Shown: positions 23,401-35,334 of the stretch, piece after piece | Numbering within the stretch: the stretch's first letter is position 1 | Layout of the letters: every line of letters begins with the position of its first letter | NCBI RefSeq assembly: GCF_047948215.1 | Contig: NC_134460.1 | Coordinates: 122,897,324 to 122,961,323 of the forward strand | Length of the DNA: 64,000 nt | Direction of reading: 5' to 3' | Source: Lycorma delicatula | Lineage: Eukaryota; Arthropoda; Insecta; Hemiptera; Fulgoridae | Position numbers and translations under genes: made by a program | The notes under the pieces: model-generated | What the model was told of the DNA's origin: nothing | Database searches by the model: none | Seen by the model: the letters and a program-made list of their open reading frames with translations, nothing else

Positions 23401-24093
23401 ACGGCAGAACTCACTGCGATTCAGCAAGCTCTTCGCTACACTGAACACTATTGCGAAGAGAGAGTGCTAATATGTTCCGATTCATTAAGTGCACTCGTCG
23501 CAATTCGGAACAAGAACATTAAGGATGTCCTAATTGCAAACATCCTGTCCATTTTATACGTTCTAAAACAACGAGGACAGCGATGCGTATTTGTATGGAC
23601 TCCAGGGCATGCTGGTATTACAGGTAATGAAATCGCAGACGAAGCTGCCAGAAAGGCAACAGTCTGCGATGATTTGGATGCATTTCCTGTAAGAGTGGCA
23701 GATATTAAAAACCGTCTAACAAATATAGTAAGAAACAAGTGGAACGCTGAATGGAGGAGTTTAAATACAAAATTAAACTCAGTTAAAACTTCTCCTTATA
23801 AATGGAAAAGCGACTTTAAATTGACTCGCCGTGAACAAGTAGCGGTGACCAGACTTAGAATCGGTCACACGCGATTAACAAATTTATATTTGTTAACCGG
23901 CGAAGTGAGACCAATGTGCGGTGTTTGCAATAAAACACTGACAATCAAGCATCTAATAGAAGAGTGTACCATATATGAGGACCTCAGAAAGAGGTTCTGT
24001 TTTACAAATAATATTAGTGCTGATCTGGATAATGGAAATGAAGAAAATATAGTTGCATTTTTACACGCCAGTGGACTTCTTAAAAGTCTGTAA
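20413..24093 (+). CDS. A2 ORF2: AP endonuclease, reverse transcriptase, RNase H
   Basis: The frame is open for 1226 codons behind the same-frame stops TAA (20401-20403) and TAA (20410-20412), again without an early ATG. All endonuclease (GDFNAH, GSDHFP), RT (YVDD), RNase H (TDGS, SDSLSAL, GNEIAD) and C-terminal CCHC motifs are intact. It carries more than ten residue changes against A1/A3, for example MLPKTTG for MLPETTG in the linker region. It looks catalytically competent on motif grounds. Confidence 0.92.
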   Translation, partial: KLKISESIVQWNINGCFSNIHELQRLVHDVDPICICLQETHFRRNEYFKIKGFDIFRRDQPPNVRVRGGVAILTSTRATTEAVVLNTNLQAVAVRMKRPLKITVCSIYLPNYDWIKDDIERLISELPPPVLLVGDFNAHNSLWGSDRVDPRGRELEGFLMNSELIILNDGSGTFFNARDGSTSCIDLALISGSIAPRYSFHVIDDLHGSDHFPVQIVTDVTRTIYPIPKRWLFEKADWTSFTARTMLPKTTGVIGEDVDAITNAIIESASRYIPKTSGKLTKKPVPWWNDEISEAIKRKKRAYNAFKKRPSIENLVAFKKYRAYAKRLMIDSKKRSWQQYVSSIDKTTTAADVWRKVKAICGRNDFAPITSLQDEDEIKDTPYEIAELLSNHFEKASKTANYEEGFRTKKEEHEGLLNFGTEYNYSYNVPFKMEEFTKALEKSGNTAAGPDEIHYNMIRQLNTTAKCRLLELYNKIWRDGTYPQQWKKAYVVPVPKKNKNLTDPNSYRPISLTCAMGKILEKMINNRLVWVLEKENLISPYQAGFRQYHSTTDQMISLEDIIYNSFITRKHCVGVFFDLQKAFDMTWRHGIMLQLHEWGIRGNLPILLSNYMNDRTFQVRVNKEYSRERIMENGIPQGSPLSGTLFTIAINKLILAIPVEISKSVYVDDLAIIYASNKTAIVRYKLQRAINALNEVARNTGFQFSPEKTCCVHFCRKRIPHQSPALTIDDNPIQYKDSVRYLGLVLDKSLTWGLHIQDLSDRCKRALNIIKCLSNLNWGSEKETLLRLYKALVQSKLDYGCIVYSSARKSHLRKLDVVHNSGIRYATGAFRTSPAASLMSEAGIMPLHYRREILLLRYAANIWAFPAHINNKLFMNHPMAALYERRATYSRPAGIRYHELRRKYEIAIPETLAISTREIPPWLLPAVNTSLDLSQGEIKKKPAVIIQQDFLATVSSYEEHIRIYTDGSKTEHGVGCSIYVNEEAHSWRLPDVASVYTAELTAIQQALRYTEHYCEERVLICSDSLSALVAIRNKNIKDVLIANILSILYVLKQRGQRCVFVWTPGHAGITGNEIADEAARKATVCDDLDAFPVRVADIKNRLTNIVRNKWNAEWRSLNTKLNSVKTSPYKWKSDFKLTRREQVAVTRLRIGHTRLTNLYLLTGEVRPMCGVCNKTLTIKHLIEECTIYEDLRKRFCFTNNISADLDNGNEENIVAFLHASGLLKSL

Positions 24094-25415
<1,322 letters not shown>

Positions 25416-25848
25416 TTCCGAGTGTTGTTTCTCGGATATACTTTCTTCGGTCGACTTACATCCATAGGCCGAATTACAGGACTGGACTTTACGGCCACCT
25501 GCAGATATGACATTTTTAACGATTACGGAAATGGATTTATACCGCCTTTAGAGCTGGCGATGTGGCGGCCACGGTCAAAGTTATTTGCAGGTGTAACGGA
25601 GACCTTTCGTCGTCCACATGCCCCCTGCGATGGCAAGCATGTAGTTAAGGTGCCCATGTTCGGAGCATGGGAGCCCTGAAAGCTTCGGTGTGTAGGGGCC
25701 TGGAGTCAGTGCAGAGACTGCGCATCCGCTCTCTGCCAGGACATATGCCGGTTCCACCGGAGTACCGGAACGGACCTCCAGGGTTGGTAGCCCTGGAGTG
25801 GGGGTGTACCCCGGCGGCTAGCCTTACTACAGAAGGGATTTTTTGTTC
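25416..25848 (+). promoter_or_regulatory. A3 5' leader with uORF (25667-25852)
   Basis: The leader matches A1, including the uORF whose TGA overlaps the ORF1 ATG. Confidence 0.45.
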
Positions 25849-27381
25849 ATGAATTTTCCTGAACAAACCAACGTGGCAGAGGGTGCACGTAAACACCCTC
25901 GTTTAGAACCAGCCGTTTCGCCTGAGGCAAAACGGAGGAAGAGTACGGAGAGTAAGAAGATAGAGATTGAGGCTAGAAAAAGCTTACAGAAGGCTTTTTT
26001 TAAAAGTAGTAATGTACCGAAACCTAAATATTTGGTCATTACAAAGGAGGATGGAAATTTCTCGAGGGTGAGTCCTTTTCTCATCGCTCGAGAGATAAAC
26101 AAATGTGCTGGAGGCCCTGTAAAGGAAATACGGAAAACTTTTACGGGACTTCATGTAGAGACTGTTAATGATATACAGTCTCAGAAGATTTTAGGGCTGA
26201 AGAAAATTGGAGAGCTAGCGGTACGCGTTGATCCCCACGGCACGCTCAACACCTCAAGGGGTGTTGTGGTCTGTCGGGATCTTTTAAACTGTTCGGAGCA
26301 AGAGATTGTAGAGGAGCTGGCAGCACAAGGAGTAATAGAGTGCCGTCGGTTAAACATGAGAAGGAACGGTGAGGTCTTACCCTCGGCTTCTCATGTCCTT
26401 ACTTTCAACCGGCCTACTTTGCCAGAAAAGATAAGAGCGGGGATTCACCGTTTGGATGTGCGGGCATTTGTCCCACAGCCGATGAGGTGCTTCAAGTGCC
26501 AACGCTTTGGCCACACCGCTCTTAGATGCGAAAGACCGCAAATATGCGTGTGCGGTGAAGAGGTGCATGAGGGAGAGCCATGTAAAGAGCCTCCTACATG
26601 CATAAACTGCAAAGGAGCGCATTCTTGTAGATCAAGGAATTGTCCTGTCTACAAAGATGAGGTAGCTGTGCAGGAAGTAAAAACCCTGCAAAAAGTCAGC
26701 TACTTCGATGCAAAAAAAATAGTTAACGCCCGTAAGCCTAGAGCAGCAACATCTTATGCTCAGGCTGCGGCTACTGTTCCTGCTCCTGCTCCGATTGCTG
26801 TAGATGAGGTACAAATTATAAATAAACTTGCTCCCACTTTGGCTAACATGATTGAGAGGATCATCGAAAACAAGATGAAACCTCTTGGCAATAAAGAACT
26901 TGTTAAGCCAAAGATAGTGATACAGCCTGCTGAAGATAAGTCGATAAAAGTGAAAGTTGCTCCTCCAGAAAAGAAAACGGACAATAAACCTGAATGTCAA
27001 GTCCGTCTCAGCGAGATCCTCGATGAAAAGAAAAAGGCGATACCTACAGAGTCTGTTATGGAGGCTCCCAAGCCTCCTGTAACTGAAGTGGCCTCTAAGC
27101 CTCAGAGGCCACAAAAAATCACACAGGGGGGGCGAGTGTCCCCCCTCCCACAGGCGGTGACCGGTGCGACCCCCGTGTTGGGGAGCGGGCAGGTTGTCGC
27201 CTCTCAATCGGCGCCTGAAACCGGCGCCGATCCATGCCCGTCGTCGTCGGCGGCTTCGGTGGTCTCCGATACGGAGACCGGAAGCCTTACAGGCGACGAC
27301 CTTCTCCGCGAACACGATGCTGTTCGCAGGATGGAGAAGAAAAGGAAAAAGGGATGGCCGAAAGGAAAACCCAGGCAATAA
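25849..27381 (+). CDS. A3 ORF1: Gag-like protein with three zinc knuckles
   Basis: The protein is 510 aa and the same as A1 ORF1 except for keeping GlnPro before the first knuckle; I see few if any other changes. It has the basic N terminus, the central conserved domain, three knuckles and the low-complexity C-terminal third ending in a basic tail. It is the best reference copy of the A ORF1. Confidence 0.9.
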   Translation: MNFPEQTNVAEGARKHPRLEPAVSPEAKRRKSTESKKIEIEARKSLQKAFFKSSNVPKPKYLVITKEDGNFSRVSPFLIAREINKCAGGPVKEIRKTFTGLHVETVNDIQSQKILGLKKIGELAVRVDPHGTLNTSRGVVVCRDLLNCSEQEIVEELAAQGVIECRRLNMRRNGEVLPSASHVLTFNRPTLPEKIRAGIHRLDVRAFVPQPMRCFKCQRFGHTALRCERPQICVCGEEVHEGEPCKEPPTCINCKGAHSCRSRNCPVYKDEVAVQEVKTLQKVSYFDAKKIVNARKPRAATSYAQAAATVPAPAPIAVDEVQIINKLAPTLANMIERIIENKMKPLGNKELVKPKIVIQPAEDKSIKVKVAPPEKKTDNKPECQVRLSEILDEKKKAIPTESVMEAPKPPVTEVASKPQRPQKITQGGRVSPLPQAVTGATPVLGSGQVVASQSAPETGADPCPSSSAASVVSDTETGSLTGDDLLREHDAVRRMEKKRKKGWPKGKPRQ

Positions 27382-27390
27382 TTTAATTAA

Positions 27391-30300
27391 AAATTAAAAA
27401 TTAGCGAGTCGATTGTACAATGGAACATCAATGGATGTTTTTCAAACATCCATGAGCTCCAACGCTTGGTACATGACGTAGACCCGATTTGTATATGTCT
27501 GCAAGAAACGCATTTCCGCCGAAATGAAAATTTTAAATTAAAAGGATTCCATATATTTCGGCGAGATCAACCGCCAAATGTAAGAGTTAGAGGTGGAGTA
27601 GCTATATTAACATCGACTAGAGCTACCACCGAAGCGGTTGTTCTAAACACCAACCTACAAGCGGTCGCCGTTAGAATGAAGCGACCGCTTAAGATCACTG
27701 TGTGCAGCATATACTTACCGAATTACGATTGGAATAAGGATGACATAGAAAGATTAATTTCCGAGCTTCCCCCACCTGTTTTACTGGTGGGTGATTTTAA
27801 CGCTCATAATTCTCTCTGGGGATCGGATCGAGTAGATCCCCGTGGAAGAGAACTGGAAGGGTTCCTGATGAATTCTGATCTTATTATTTTAAATGACGGA
27901 TCAGGAACCTTTTTCAATGCCAGAGATGGATCGACGTCCTGTATAGATCTTGCACTCATAAGCGGATCGATAGCACCGAGGTACAGCTTCCATGTTATAG
28001 ACGATCTGCATGGAAGCGATCATTTCCCGGTGCAAATTGTAACTGATGTTACTAGAACAATATATCCCATCCCTAAAAGATGGTTATTTGAAAAGGCAGA
28101 CTGGACGAGCTTCACAGCTAGAACGATGCTCCCAGAAACAACCGGAGTTATCGGAGACGATGTCGACGCCATAACAAATGCAATAATCGAGTCGGCATCG
28201 AGATATATTCCCAAAACATCTGGGAAACTTACAAAGAAACCCGTTCCATGGTGGAACGATGAAATAAGTGAAGCTATAAAAAGAAAGAAAAGGGCGTATA
28301 ATGCCTTTAAGAAGCGTCCTAGTATAGAAAATCTTGTTGCCTTTAAGAAATACAGGGCGTATGCAAAACGTGTTATGATAGATTCGAAAAAACGATCCTG
28401 GCAGCAATACGTGTCATCCATTGACAAAACTACTACTGCATCAGATGTTTGGAGGAAAGTGAAGGCGATTTGTGGGCGTAATGATTTTACTCCCATAACT
28501 AGCCTTCAAGATGAAGATGAAATAAAAGATACTCCATATGAAATTGCAGAGCTGTTATCCAATCATTTCGAAAAGGCCAGCAAAACGGCCAACTACGAGG
28601 AAGGTTTTCGAACCAAAAAAGAAGAACACGAAGGTCTACTAAATTTTGGAACTGAGTATAATTACTCATATAATGTACCATTTAAAATGGAAGAATTCGC
28701 GAAGGCGTTGGAAAAATCAGGTAACACAGCTGCTGGTCCGGATGAAATCCACTATAATATGATCAGGCAGCTGAATACCACTGCAAAGTGTAGACTATTA
28801 GAACTTTATAATAAAATATGGCGGGATGGAACGTACCCGCAGCAGTGGAAAAAAGCTCATGTTGTTCCAGTACCAAAGAAAAATAAAAATTTAACAGACC
28901 CCAATAGCTACCGTCCTATTTCTTTGACGTGTGCTATGGGGAAAATATTGGAAAAAATGATTAATAATCGACTCGTCTGGGTTTTGGAAAAAGAAAACCT
29001 GATATCATCGTATCAAGCAGGTTTTCGACAATACCATTCTACCACTGATCAAATGATCAGCTTAGAGGACATTATATATAACAGCTTTATTACAAGGAAA
29101 CATTGTGTCGGAGTCTTCTTTGATCTTCAGAAGGCTTTCGATATGACCTGGCGTCATGGTATAATGCTCCAGTTACATGAATGGGGCATTCGTGGCAATT
29201 TGCCTATACTGCTCAGCAACTACATGAATGACCGTACCTTCCAAGTACGCGTCAACAACGAATATTCATGTGAAAGAATCTTGGAAAATGGCATACCGCA
29301 AGGTTCGCCGTTGAGCGGTACCTTGTTTACCATTGCCATTAATAAATTGATATTAGCCATTCCAGTAGAAATCAGCAAAAGCGTCTATGTTGATGATCTG
29401 GCAATCGTATATGCCAGCAACAAGACTGCTATAGTGAGGTACAAATTGCAACGAGCGATCAATGCTCTAAACGAAGTTGCAAGGAATACAGGATTCCAAT
29501 TCTCACCAGAAAAAACGTGCTGTGTACACTTTTGTAGGAAGAGAATTCCTCATCAAAGTCCTGCTCTGACAATTGATGATAATCCAATACAATATAAAGA
29601 CAGCGTAAGGTATTTAGGACTAGTATTGGATAAATCCCTCACATGGGGATTACATATACAGGACTTGAGTGATAGATGCAAAAGAGCCCTAAACATTATA
29701 AAATGTTTATCGAACCTAAATTGGGGCTCAGGAAAAGAGACATTATTAAGACTGTATAAAGCATTGGTTCAATCTAAACTAGACTACGGATGTATCGTAT
29801 ATTCATCCGCTAGAAAGTCGCACTTAAGAAAGTTAGACGTAGTTCATAATAGCGGAATAAGATACGCAACAGGTGCTTTCCGCACGAGTCCGGCGGCTAG
29901 TCTGATGTCTGAAGCCGGAATAATGCCACTACATTATAGAAGAGAGATCCTCTTGTTAAGATATGCAGCAAATATATGGGCTTTCCCTGCCCATATAAAT
30001 AATAAATTGTTTATGAATCATCCCATGGCTGCATTATACGAACGTCGTGCTACCTATTCCAGACCAGCCGGAATTAGGTACCACGAATTAAGAAGGAAAT
30101 ATGAAATTGCTATACCAGAGACACTAGCAATTTCTACTAGAGAAATACCGCCATGGCTCTTGCCAGCGGTAAATACAAGTTTGGATCTCTCTCAAGGAGA
30201 AATAAAAAAGAAACCAGCAGTGATCATCCAGCAGGAATTTTTAGCAACCGTCAGTAGTTACGAAGAACATATTAGAATTTATACTGACGGTTCTAAAACC

Positions 30301-31071
30301 GAACATGGTGTTGGATGCTCGATATATGTAAATGAAGAAGCCCACTCTTGGAGACTGCCAGATGTGGCCAGTGTCTACACGGCAGAACTCACTGCAATTC
30401 AGCAAGCTCTTCGCTACACTGAACACTATTGCGAAGAGAGAGTGCTAATATGTTCCGACTCATTAAGTGCACTTGTCGCAATTCGGAACAAGAACATTAA
30501 GGATGTCCTAATTGCAAACATCCTGTCCATTTTATACGTTCTAAAACAACGAGGACAGCGATGCGTTTTTGTATGGACTCCGGGGCATGCTGGTATTACA
30601 GGTAATGAAATCGCAGACGAAGCTGCCAGAAAGGCAACAGTCTGCGATGATTTGGATGCATTTCCTGTAAGAGTGGCAGATATTAAAAACCGTCTAACAA
30701 ATATAGTAAGAAACAAGTGGAACGCTGAATGGAGGAGTTTAAATACAAAATTAAACTCAGTTAAAACTTCTCCTTATAAATGGAAAAGCGACTTTAAATT
30801 GACTCGCCGTGAACAAGTAGCGGTGACCAGACTTAGAATCGGTCACACGCGATTAACAAATTTATATTTGTTAACCGGCGAAGTGAGACCAATGTGCGGT
30901 GTTTGCAATAAAACACTGACAACCAAGCATCTAATAGAAGAGTGTACCATATATGAGGACCTCAGAAAGAGGTTCTGTTTTACAAATAATATTAGTGCTG
31001 ATCTGGATAATGGAAATGAAGAAAATATAGTTGCATTTTTACACGCCAGTGGACTTCTTAAAAGTCTGTAA
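27391..31071 (+). CDS. A3 ORF2: AP endonuclease, reverse transcriptase, RNase H
   Basis: The frame is open for 1226 codons and differs from A1 ORF2 at about two residues (FSPEK for LSPEK after the RT core; LKQRG for LRQRG in RNase H). All catalytic motifs are present. As in the other A units there is no early ATG and the frame follows ORF1 in phase after two stops, so the unusual start arrangement is fixed in the family and is not a defect of one copy. Confidence 0.92.
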   Translation, partial: KLKISESIVQWNINGCFSNIHELQRLVHDVDPICICLQETHFRRNENFKLKGFHIFRRDQPPNVRVRGGVAILTSTRATTEAVVLNTNLQAVAVRMKRPLKITVCSIYLPNYDWNKDDIERLISELPPPVLLVGDFNAHNSLWGSDRVDPRGRELEGFLMNSDLIILNDGSGTFFNARDGSTSCIDLALISGSIAPRYSFHVIDDLHGSDHFPVQIVTDVTRTIYPIPKRWLFEKADWTSFTARTMLPETTGVIGDDVDAITNAIIESASRYIPKTSGKLTKKPVPWWNDEISEAIKRKKRAYNAFKKRPSIENLVAFKKYRAYAKRVMIDSKKRSWQQYVSSIDKTTTASDVWRKVKAICGRNDFTPITSLQDEDEIKDTPYEIAELLSNHFEKASKTANYEEGFRTKKEEHEGLLNFGTEYNYSYNVPFKMEEFAKALEKSGNTAAGPDEIHYNMIRQLNTTAKCRLLELYNKIWRDGTYPQQWKKAHVVPVPKKNKNLTDPNSYRPISLTCAMGKILEKMINNRLVWVLEKENLISSYQAGFRQYHSTTDQMISLEDIIYNSFITRKHCVGVFFDLQKAFDMTWRHGIMLQLHEWGIRGNLPILLSNYMNDRTFQVRVNNEYSCERILENGIPQGSPLSGTLFTIAINKLILAIPVEISKSVYVDDLAIVYASNKTAIVRYKLQRAINALNEVARNTGFQFSPEKTCCVHFCRKRIPHQSPALTIDDNPIQYKDSVRYLGLVLDKSLTWGLHIQDLSDRCKRALNIIKCLSNLNWGSGKETLLRLYKALVQSKLDYGCIVYSSARKSHLRKLDVVHNSGIRYATGAFRTSPAASLMSEAGIMPLHYRREILLLRYAANIWAFPAHINNKLFMNHPMAALYERRATYSRPAGIRYHELRRKYEIAIPETLAISTREIPPWLLPAVNTSLDLSQGEIKKKPAVIIQQEFLATVSSYEEHIRIYTDGSKTEHGVGCSIYVNEEAHSWRLPDVASVYTAELTAIQQALRYTEHYCEERVLICSDSLSALVAIRNKNIKDVLIANILSILYVLKQRGQRCVFVWTPGHAGITGNEIADEAARKATVCDDLDAFPVRVADIKNRLTNIVRNKWNAEWRSLNTKLNSVKTSPYKWKSDFKLTRREQVAVTRLRIGHTRLTNLYLLTGEVRPMCGVCNKTLTTKHLIEECTIYEDLRKRFCFTNNISADLDNGNEENIVAFLHASGLLKSL

Positions 31072-31428
31072 AATGGAAGTTTAAAGCTGTGGAAAAAGAT
31101 ACTCTAAGTGGTAGTTATATATATATATATACATATAGAAGAAAGAGGAAAGATATGGTATTGAGAAGATTAATTATAATTTTAAGTTCATGGTCTTTTG
31201 AGAACCTATCTCAAATTTTAATATTGGGGCCCTTTACACCCCGTAAGTGTTTGTGATTGTCCTTGTCTTTCATGTTTTAATGTTTACTGTGAAGTTTGTG
31301 TTTTTAAATAAAATGTAAGGGCCCTTTACACCCTTACATATGACGATCCTGATGGAGATAAAAATTTCTTTTAAAGAAAGTGACGAGGGCTAATGACCTT
31401 AGCAGTCGATGCCCGTAAAAATTCAGTT
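31072..31428 (+). promoter_or_regulatory. A3 3' UTR with twin hairpins and terminal stem
   Basis: Same layout as A1: two CCCTTTACA-loop hairpins (about 31227-31243 and 31314-31339) and the terminal GGGC/GCCC stem just before the A-run. Confidence 0.55.
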
Positions 31429-31447
31429 AAAAAAAAAAAAAAAAAAA

Positions 31448-31834
<387 letters not shown>

Positions 31835-31872
31835 CCCTTTTATATTAATAATAATTATTATAATAAAAATAA

Positions 31873-33326
31873 TCCATCCAAGCCGGGTACAGAGCGGGCT
31901 GCTGTGAGCTTGCTCTGCCGAAGTCAGTCACTTCGGCCCTTGGCAGGGATTGTCCCACGGATAAGGATATCGGCACGTATCTTACTGCTACGCGCAAATC
32001 GTAGGATGTCGGTATCGTGGGTCAGACAGTACCTGACTCCCCGGCCTGGGTTAAATTTGTGGGAGGCGGCGGACTGGGGGAACCCAGGAACGATCTATGA
32101 TCTAGGGCACGGCCAACCGACTCTCCGTCCGCACCTTGTGACATGTCGACTGGCGGAAATATAAGGTATGGATTTTTCATCATCCACAACAACCGTGGCA
32201 GAGGGTCCACGTAAAATCCCTCGTCCTGGAGAGCCTCTGTTCAGGCGATGAGGAGGAAGAGTGTCGAAGTTAGCGATAAAGAAGAGTTTATAGTTTTTGA
32301 AAAGAAGGATCGAGCCAAGTTTCAATCTAAGAGTGGAGGACCTATTCCAAAATTTCTAATTATAATTTATAATATAATTCATAATTTTATTAATTTATAA
32401 TTATAATTTTTCTTCAAAAAAGAAGGTGATTTTTCTTAGATAAGTTCCTTCGTGATAGCTCGAGACATCACAGAAGCTGCTGGTGGATCGGTAAAGGATG
32501 TAAGGAAAACTGTAGTAGAACTCTTTGTTGAAACGCTCAAGTATCACCACACGGAATCTGAAATACGTCGAAGGGTGTAGTTATGTGCAGGGACTTGCTG
32601 AACTGCACCGAAGAGGAGATCGTCGAGGAATTCGTGGACAGCGAGTTATAGCTTGTCGTCGATTGAAAACCCGGCGCAGTTTAGAAGAACAACGATCCAA
32701 GTTGCATGTAATGACATTCAACGAATCAAAATGCTCATAAAAGATAAAGGCTGGCTTTCACAGACTAGACGTCCGTTCGTTCGTCTCGACACAATTGCGT
32801 TGCTTTGGATGTCAGCGGTATGGACACATAGCGGAAGTAGATTTGTGTTTGTGGTGAACCGCTTCATCCTGACGACCCATGCAGAGATCCACCTGTCTGT
32901 GTTAATTGTCAGGGGAATCGTTCTGTGAGATCTAGAAATTTTCCAACAAATAAAATGAGGTAGCAATTCAAGAGATTAAGACCACTCAAAAGGTGAGCTA
33001 CGTAGAAGCGAAAAAATTGTAAAAAATAGATCGCCGAAGACAATGTCATATACACAAGTTGTGTCATTTTCTGCAGCTTCCTTCAATGAAAAAGATATGA
33101 CTGCGGAACTGGCTCCAGCGCTAACAAGTACGATTGAACGTATCGTCGTTAACAAACTTAGAAATCTTCCAACCACAGGGAGGGGGCGCTTAAAACGATT
33201 AAAGAAAACACCTGCTGTTACTTGCCGCTCGTGTTTTATGAGGAGGGAAAAGTAGGTTTTTTTTTGTTGTGGAAGGGACTAATTACCATAGCAGTCGATG
33301 CTCCTAAAACTTAAAAAAAAAAAAAA
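31873..33326 (+). pseudogene. Element C: degenerate ORF1-only I-clade relic
   Basis: A different GC-rich leader (31873-32167) contains strong hairpins, such as GCCGAAGT/ACTTCGGC around 31915-31940. A decayed ORF1 follows from the ATG at 32168: TVAEGPRK matches the A/B start, and later blocks read FVIARDITEAAGG, CRDLLNCTEEEIVEE and a knuckle start CFGCQRYGH. Stops and frameshifts break it repeatedly, and an AT-rich insertion sits at about 32355-32420. It ends with the shared 3' block (GCAGTCGATGCTCC) and a 14-nt A-run (33313-33326). As in B, no RT lies between ORF1 and the 3' end, so C may be an old member of an ORF1-only lineage. Confidence 0.75.
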
Positions 33327-33399
33327 TTATTTAATAGTGGGAAAAACAATATTGTGTGAAATAATAATATTAAGGTTGGAACTTAATGGGAGAAATAAA

Positions 33400-34639
33400 G
33401 TAAAGACAGTGAACACATATGCAATACAAGTACTCACGTATGCATGAGTTATAATAAAGTACAGCGAAACAGAGTTAAGCGAGTTAAACAGACTCAGTAG
33501 AGAAATATTCTATCAAGATAGTCCCACCACATCCACTCGTCAAAAGAACGATTCACGCTACCGAGAAAGGAAGGTGGAAGAAGAGTACTCGATATTAAAA
33601 ATCTATGCTACGGACAGAACGAAAACTTAACTCTAAATGTTGCTACTTCCATAAGAAGCAGCACCTCTTTTATCCGGCCATGGTAGCGGCAGAGCAGAAC
33701 TACACGCCATTATACCTAGCCAACAGGACCAACAACGTAGAACAAAAGAAAGAGAACAACGCAGGTAAAATTCTAGATTGGGAAAGAAAAGAACTTCATG
33801 GCAGACATAGGCACCACTTAAATCAGGAAGGAGTCGACAAAACAGCTTCAAACACTTGCCTTGTGCGAGGAAAGTTACTTTCCTACACGAAGGGGTTTAT
33901 ATGTAGCATACAGGATCAAGTAGTATCAATAAGAAGTTTTAAGAAATTTGTTTTTAAAGAAAATATCAAAAACAAATGCAGGCTATATATGGTATATAAT
34001 GAAATAATAGAACATATAATCACTGGCTCCGACGAAAGTTTCTAGCTCCGACTGAGTACACCAAGAGGCACAACAACGTGACGAAAATTGTACACATAGA
34101 ACTCTTCAACAGAGTTACAAAATAAGTTCTTTTATACTAACAAACCAGCCTCCTTTTTGGAGAATAACAATACAAAAATTATCTGGAACCAAGGAATTAT
34201 AACAGCAAAACCCATCAGCTGTAATAAGCCAGATATCGTAGTAGCTGACAAAATGGAAAAAGTAACTAACCTAACAGACGTAGCCATCCCATCAAGTAAC
34301 TACCTCAACATTAAAAATAATGAGAAGCTGCAGAATTATACAAATCTTGGTTTTGAAATTAAGGAACTGTGGAATCAAAAAGAGGTTTATATAATCCTAA
34401 TAATTATATCTGCGGAGGAAATAATACCATCTCTACTTTGCGCAACGGTCTTGAAAAACTGATGGTCCAGTGGAAGCCTCACGTGCTAATGCAAAGAAGC
34501 GTGGTAGTTTACAACTGCCATGTTGCCCGGAAGGCACTTAGTCAACAATAGCAAGCCTAGTCTCGTTTTATAAATTACTCCCGAGTTTAGAGACTGTCAC
34601 CAGTAAAAAGCTGTGAAAATGTGAAATAATAATAATAAT
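33400..34639 (+). pseudogene. R4/Dong-type LINE relic (RT end, zinc motif, REL endonuclease)
   Basis: This is the 3' half of a LINE whose endonuclease lies C-terminal to the RT. Recognisable pieces in order: NTYAIQVLTYA; LPRKEGGRR.LDIKNLCYGQ; IQDQVVSIRSFKKFV; a damaged CCHC region around CRLYMVYNEIIEHI; LAPTEYTKRHNN in another frame; KPDIVVADK...DVAIP, typical of the restriction-like endonuclease region; and LMQRSVVVYNCHVARK after a frameshift. Frameshifts and substitutions show it is dead. It ends GTGAAATAATAATAAT, a short TAA tail. Bombyx Dong inserts in TAA repeats, which fits this setting. Clade assignment is from motif memory, not alignment. Confidence 0.65.
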
Positions 34640-35114
34640 TGAACAGGTGGTCGAAACTGCTCCTATGACGCCGAGGGGGGATACCAATGAGTTACGTCTT
34701 ATGGAACATTTTATAGGGGGGAGTCAACTGCCACGGCATCCAAGGGCGACTGATATGTTGCTTAATGGCGGTTCCGGTTTGCCCTGGGGGTGCTTAAATA
34801 AAACAAGGGAGACAGAAAGGAAATGTTGGTATTGTAAAGCTGTTCTTTTTCATTTATATTTTTGTTTTATTTATTTTTTAATTTTAATATCGGGATCATT
34901 TACATCCTGTAACTGTTTTCAGTGTTTGTGTTTAAATGCTCTGTCTTATCTACTTTGGTAGATAAGATTTTATCTACTTTATTTTATCTACTTTGGTAGA
35001 CCCTTAAAATTTAAGGGTCCTTTACACCCTTAATATGTCGAATCTGATGGTGATTTAAATCCTTTTTTAAAGAATATGACGAGAGCTAATGACCGTAGAA
35101 GTCGATGCCCATAT

Positions 35115-35115
<1 letters not shown>
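34640..35115 (+). mobile_element. Element E: 3' relic of an A-like LINE, or a SINE using its tail
   Basis: From about 34880 the sequence follows the A-unit 3' UTR: a hairpin CGGGA/TCCTG (34891-34909), a second TTAAGGG/CCCTTAA (35011-35033), then a terminal block with GAGCTAATGACC and AGTCGATGCCC. The preceding GC-richer 200 bp (34645-34845) does not match the A units. It could be a diverged LINE part or the head of a SINE that borrowed the tail; I see no convincing Pol III boxes. The tail is (AT)n rather than (TAA)n. Confidence 0.55.

Positions 35116-35117
<2 letters not shown>

Positions 35118-35172
<55 letters not shown>
35118..35172. repeat. (AT)n microsatellite
   Basis: A pure AT run directly following the 3' end of element E. 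Confidence 0.95.
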
Positions 35173-35175
<3 letters not shown>

Positions 35176-35334
35176 GTAGTAATACTGTAATAAAGTTTTT
35201 CTTTTAATTTTGAATTTTTTAAATTTGTAACAAATTGAAAAAAAATTACTAACTTATTTCTACACTTTAATTTGGCATCGACTTCAAAATTAAGAAATGA
35301 AAAAAATCGACACTTTTTTTCTAAAATGTGCAGT

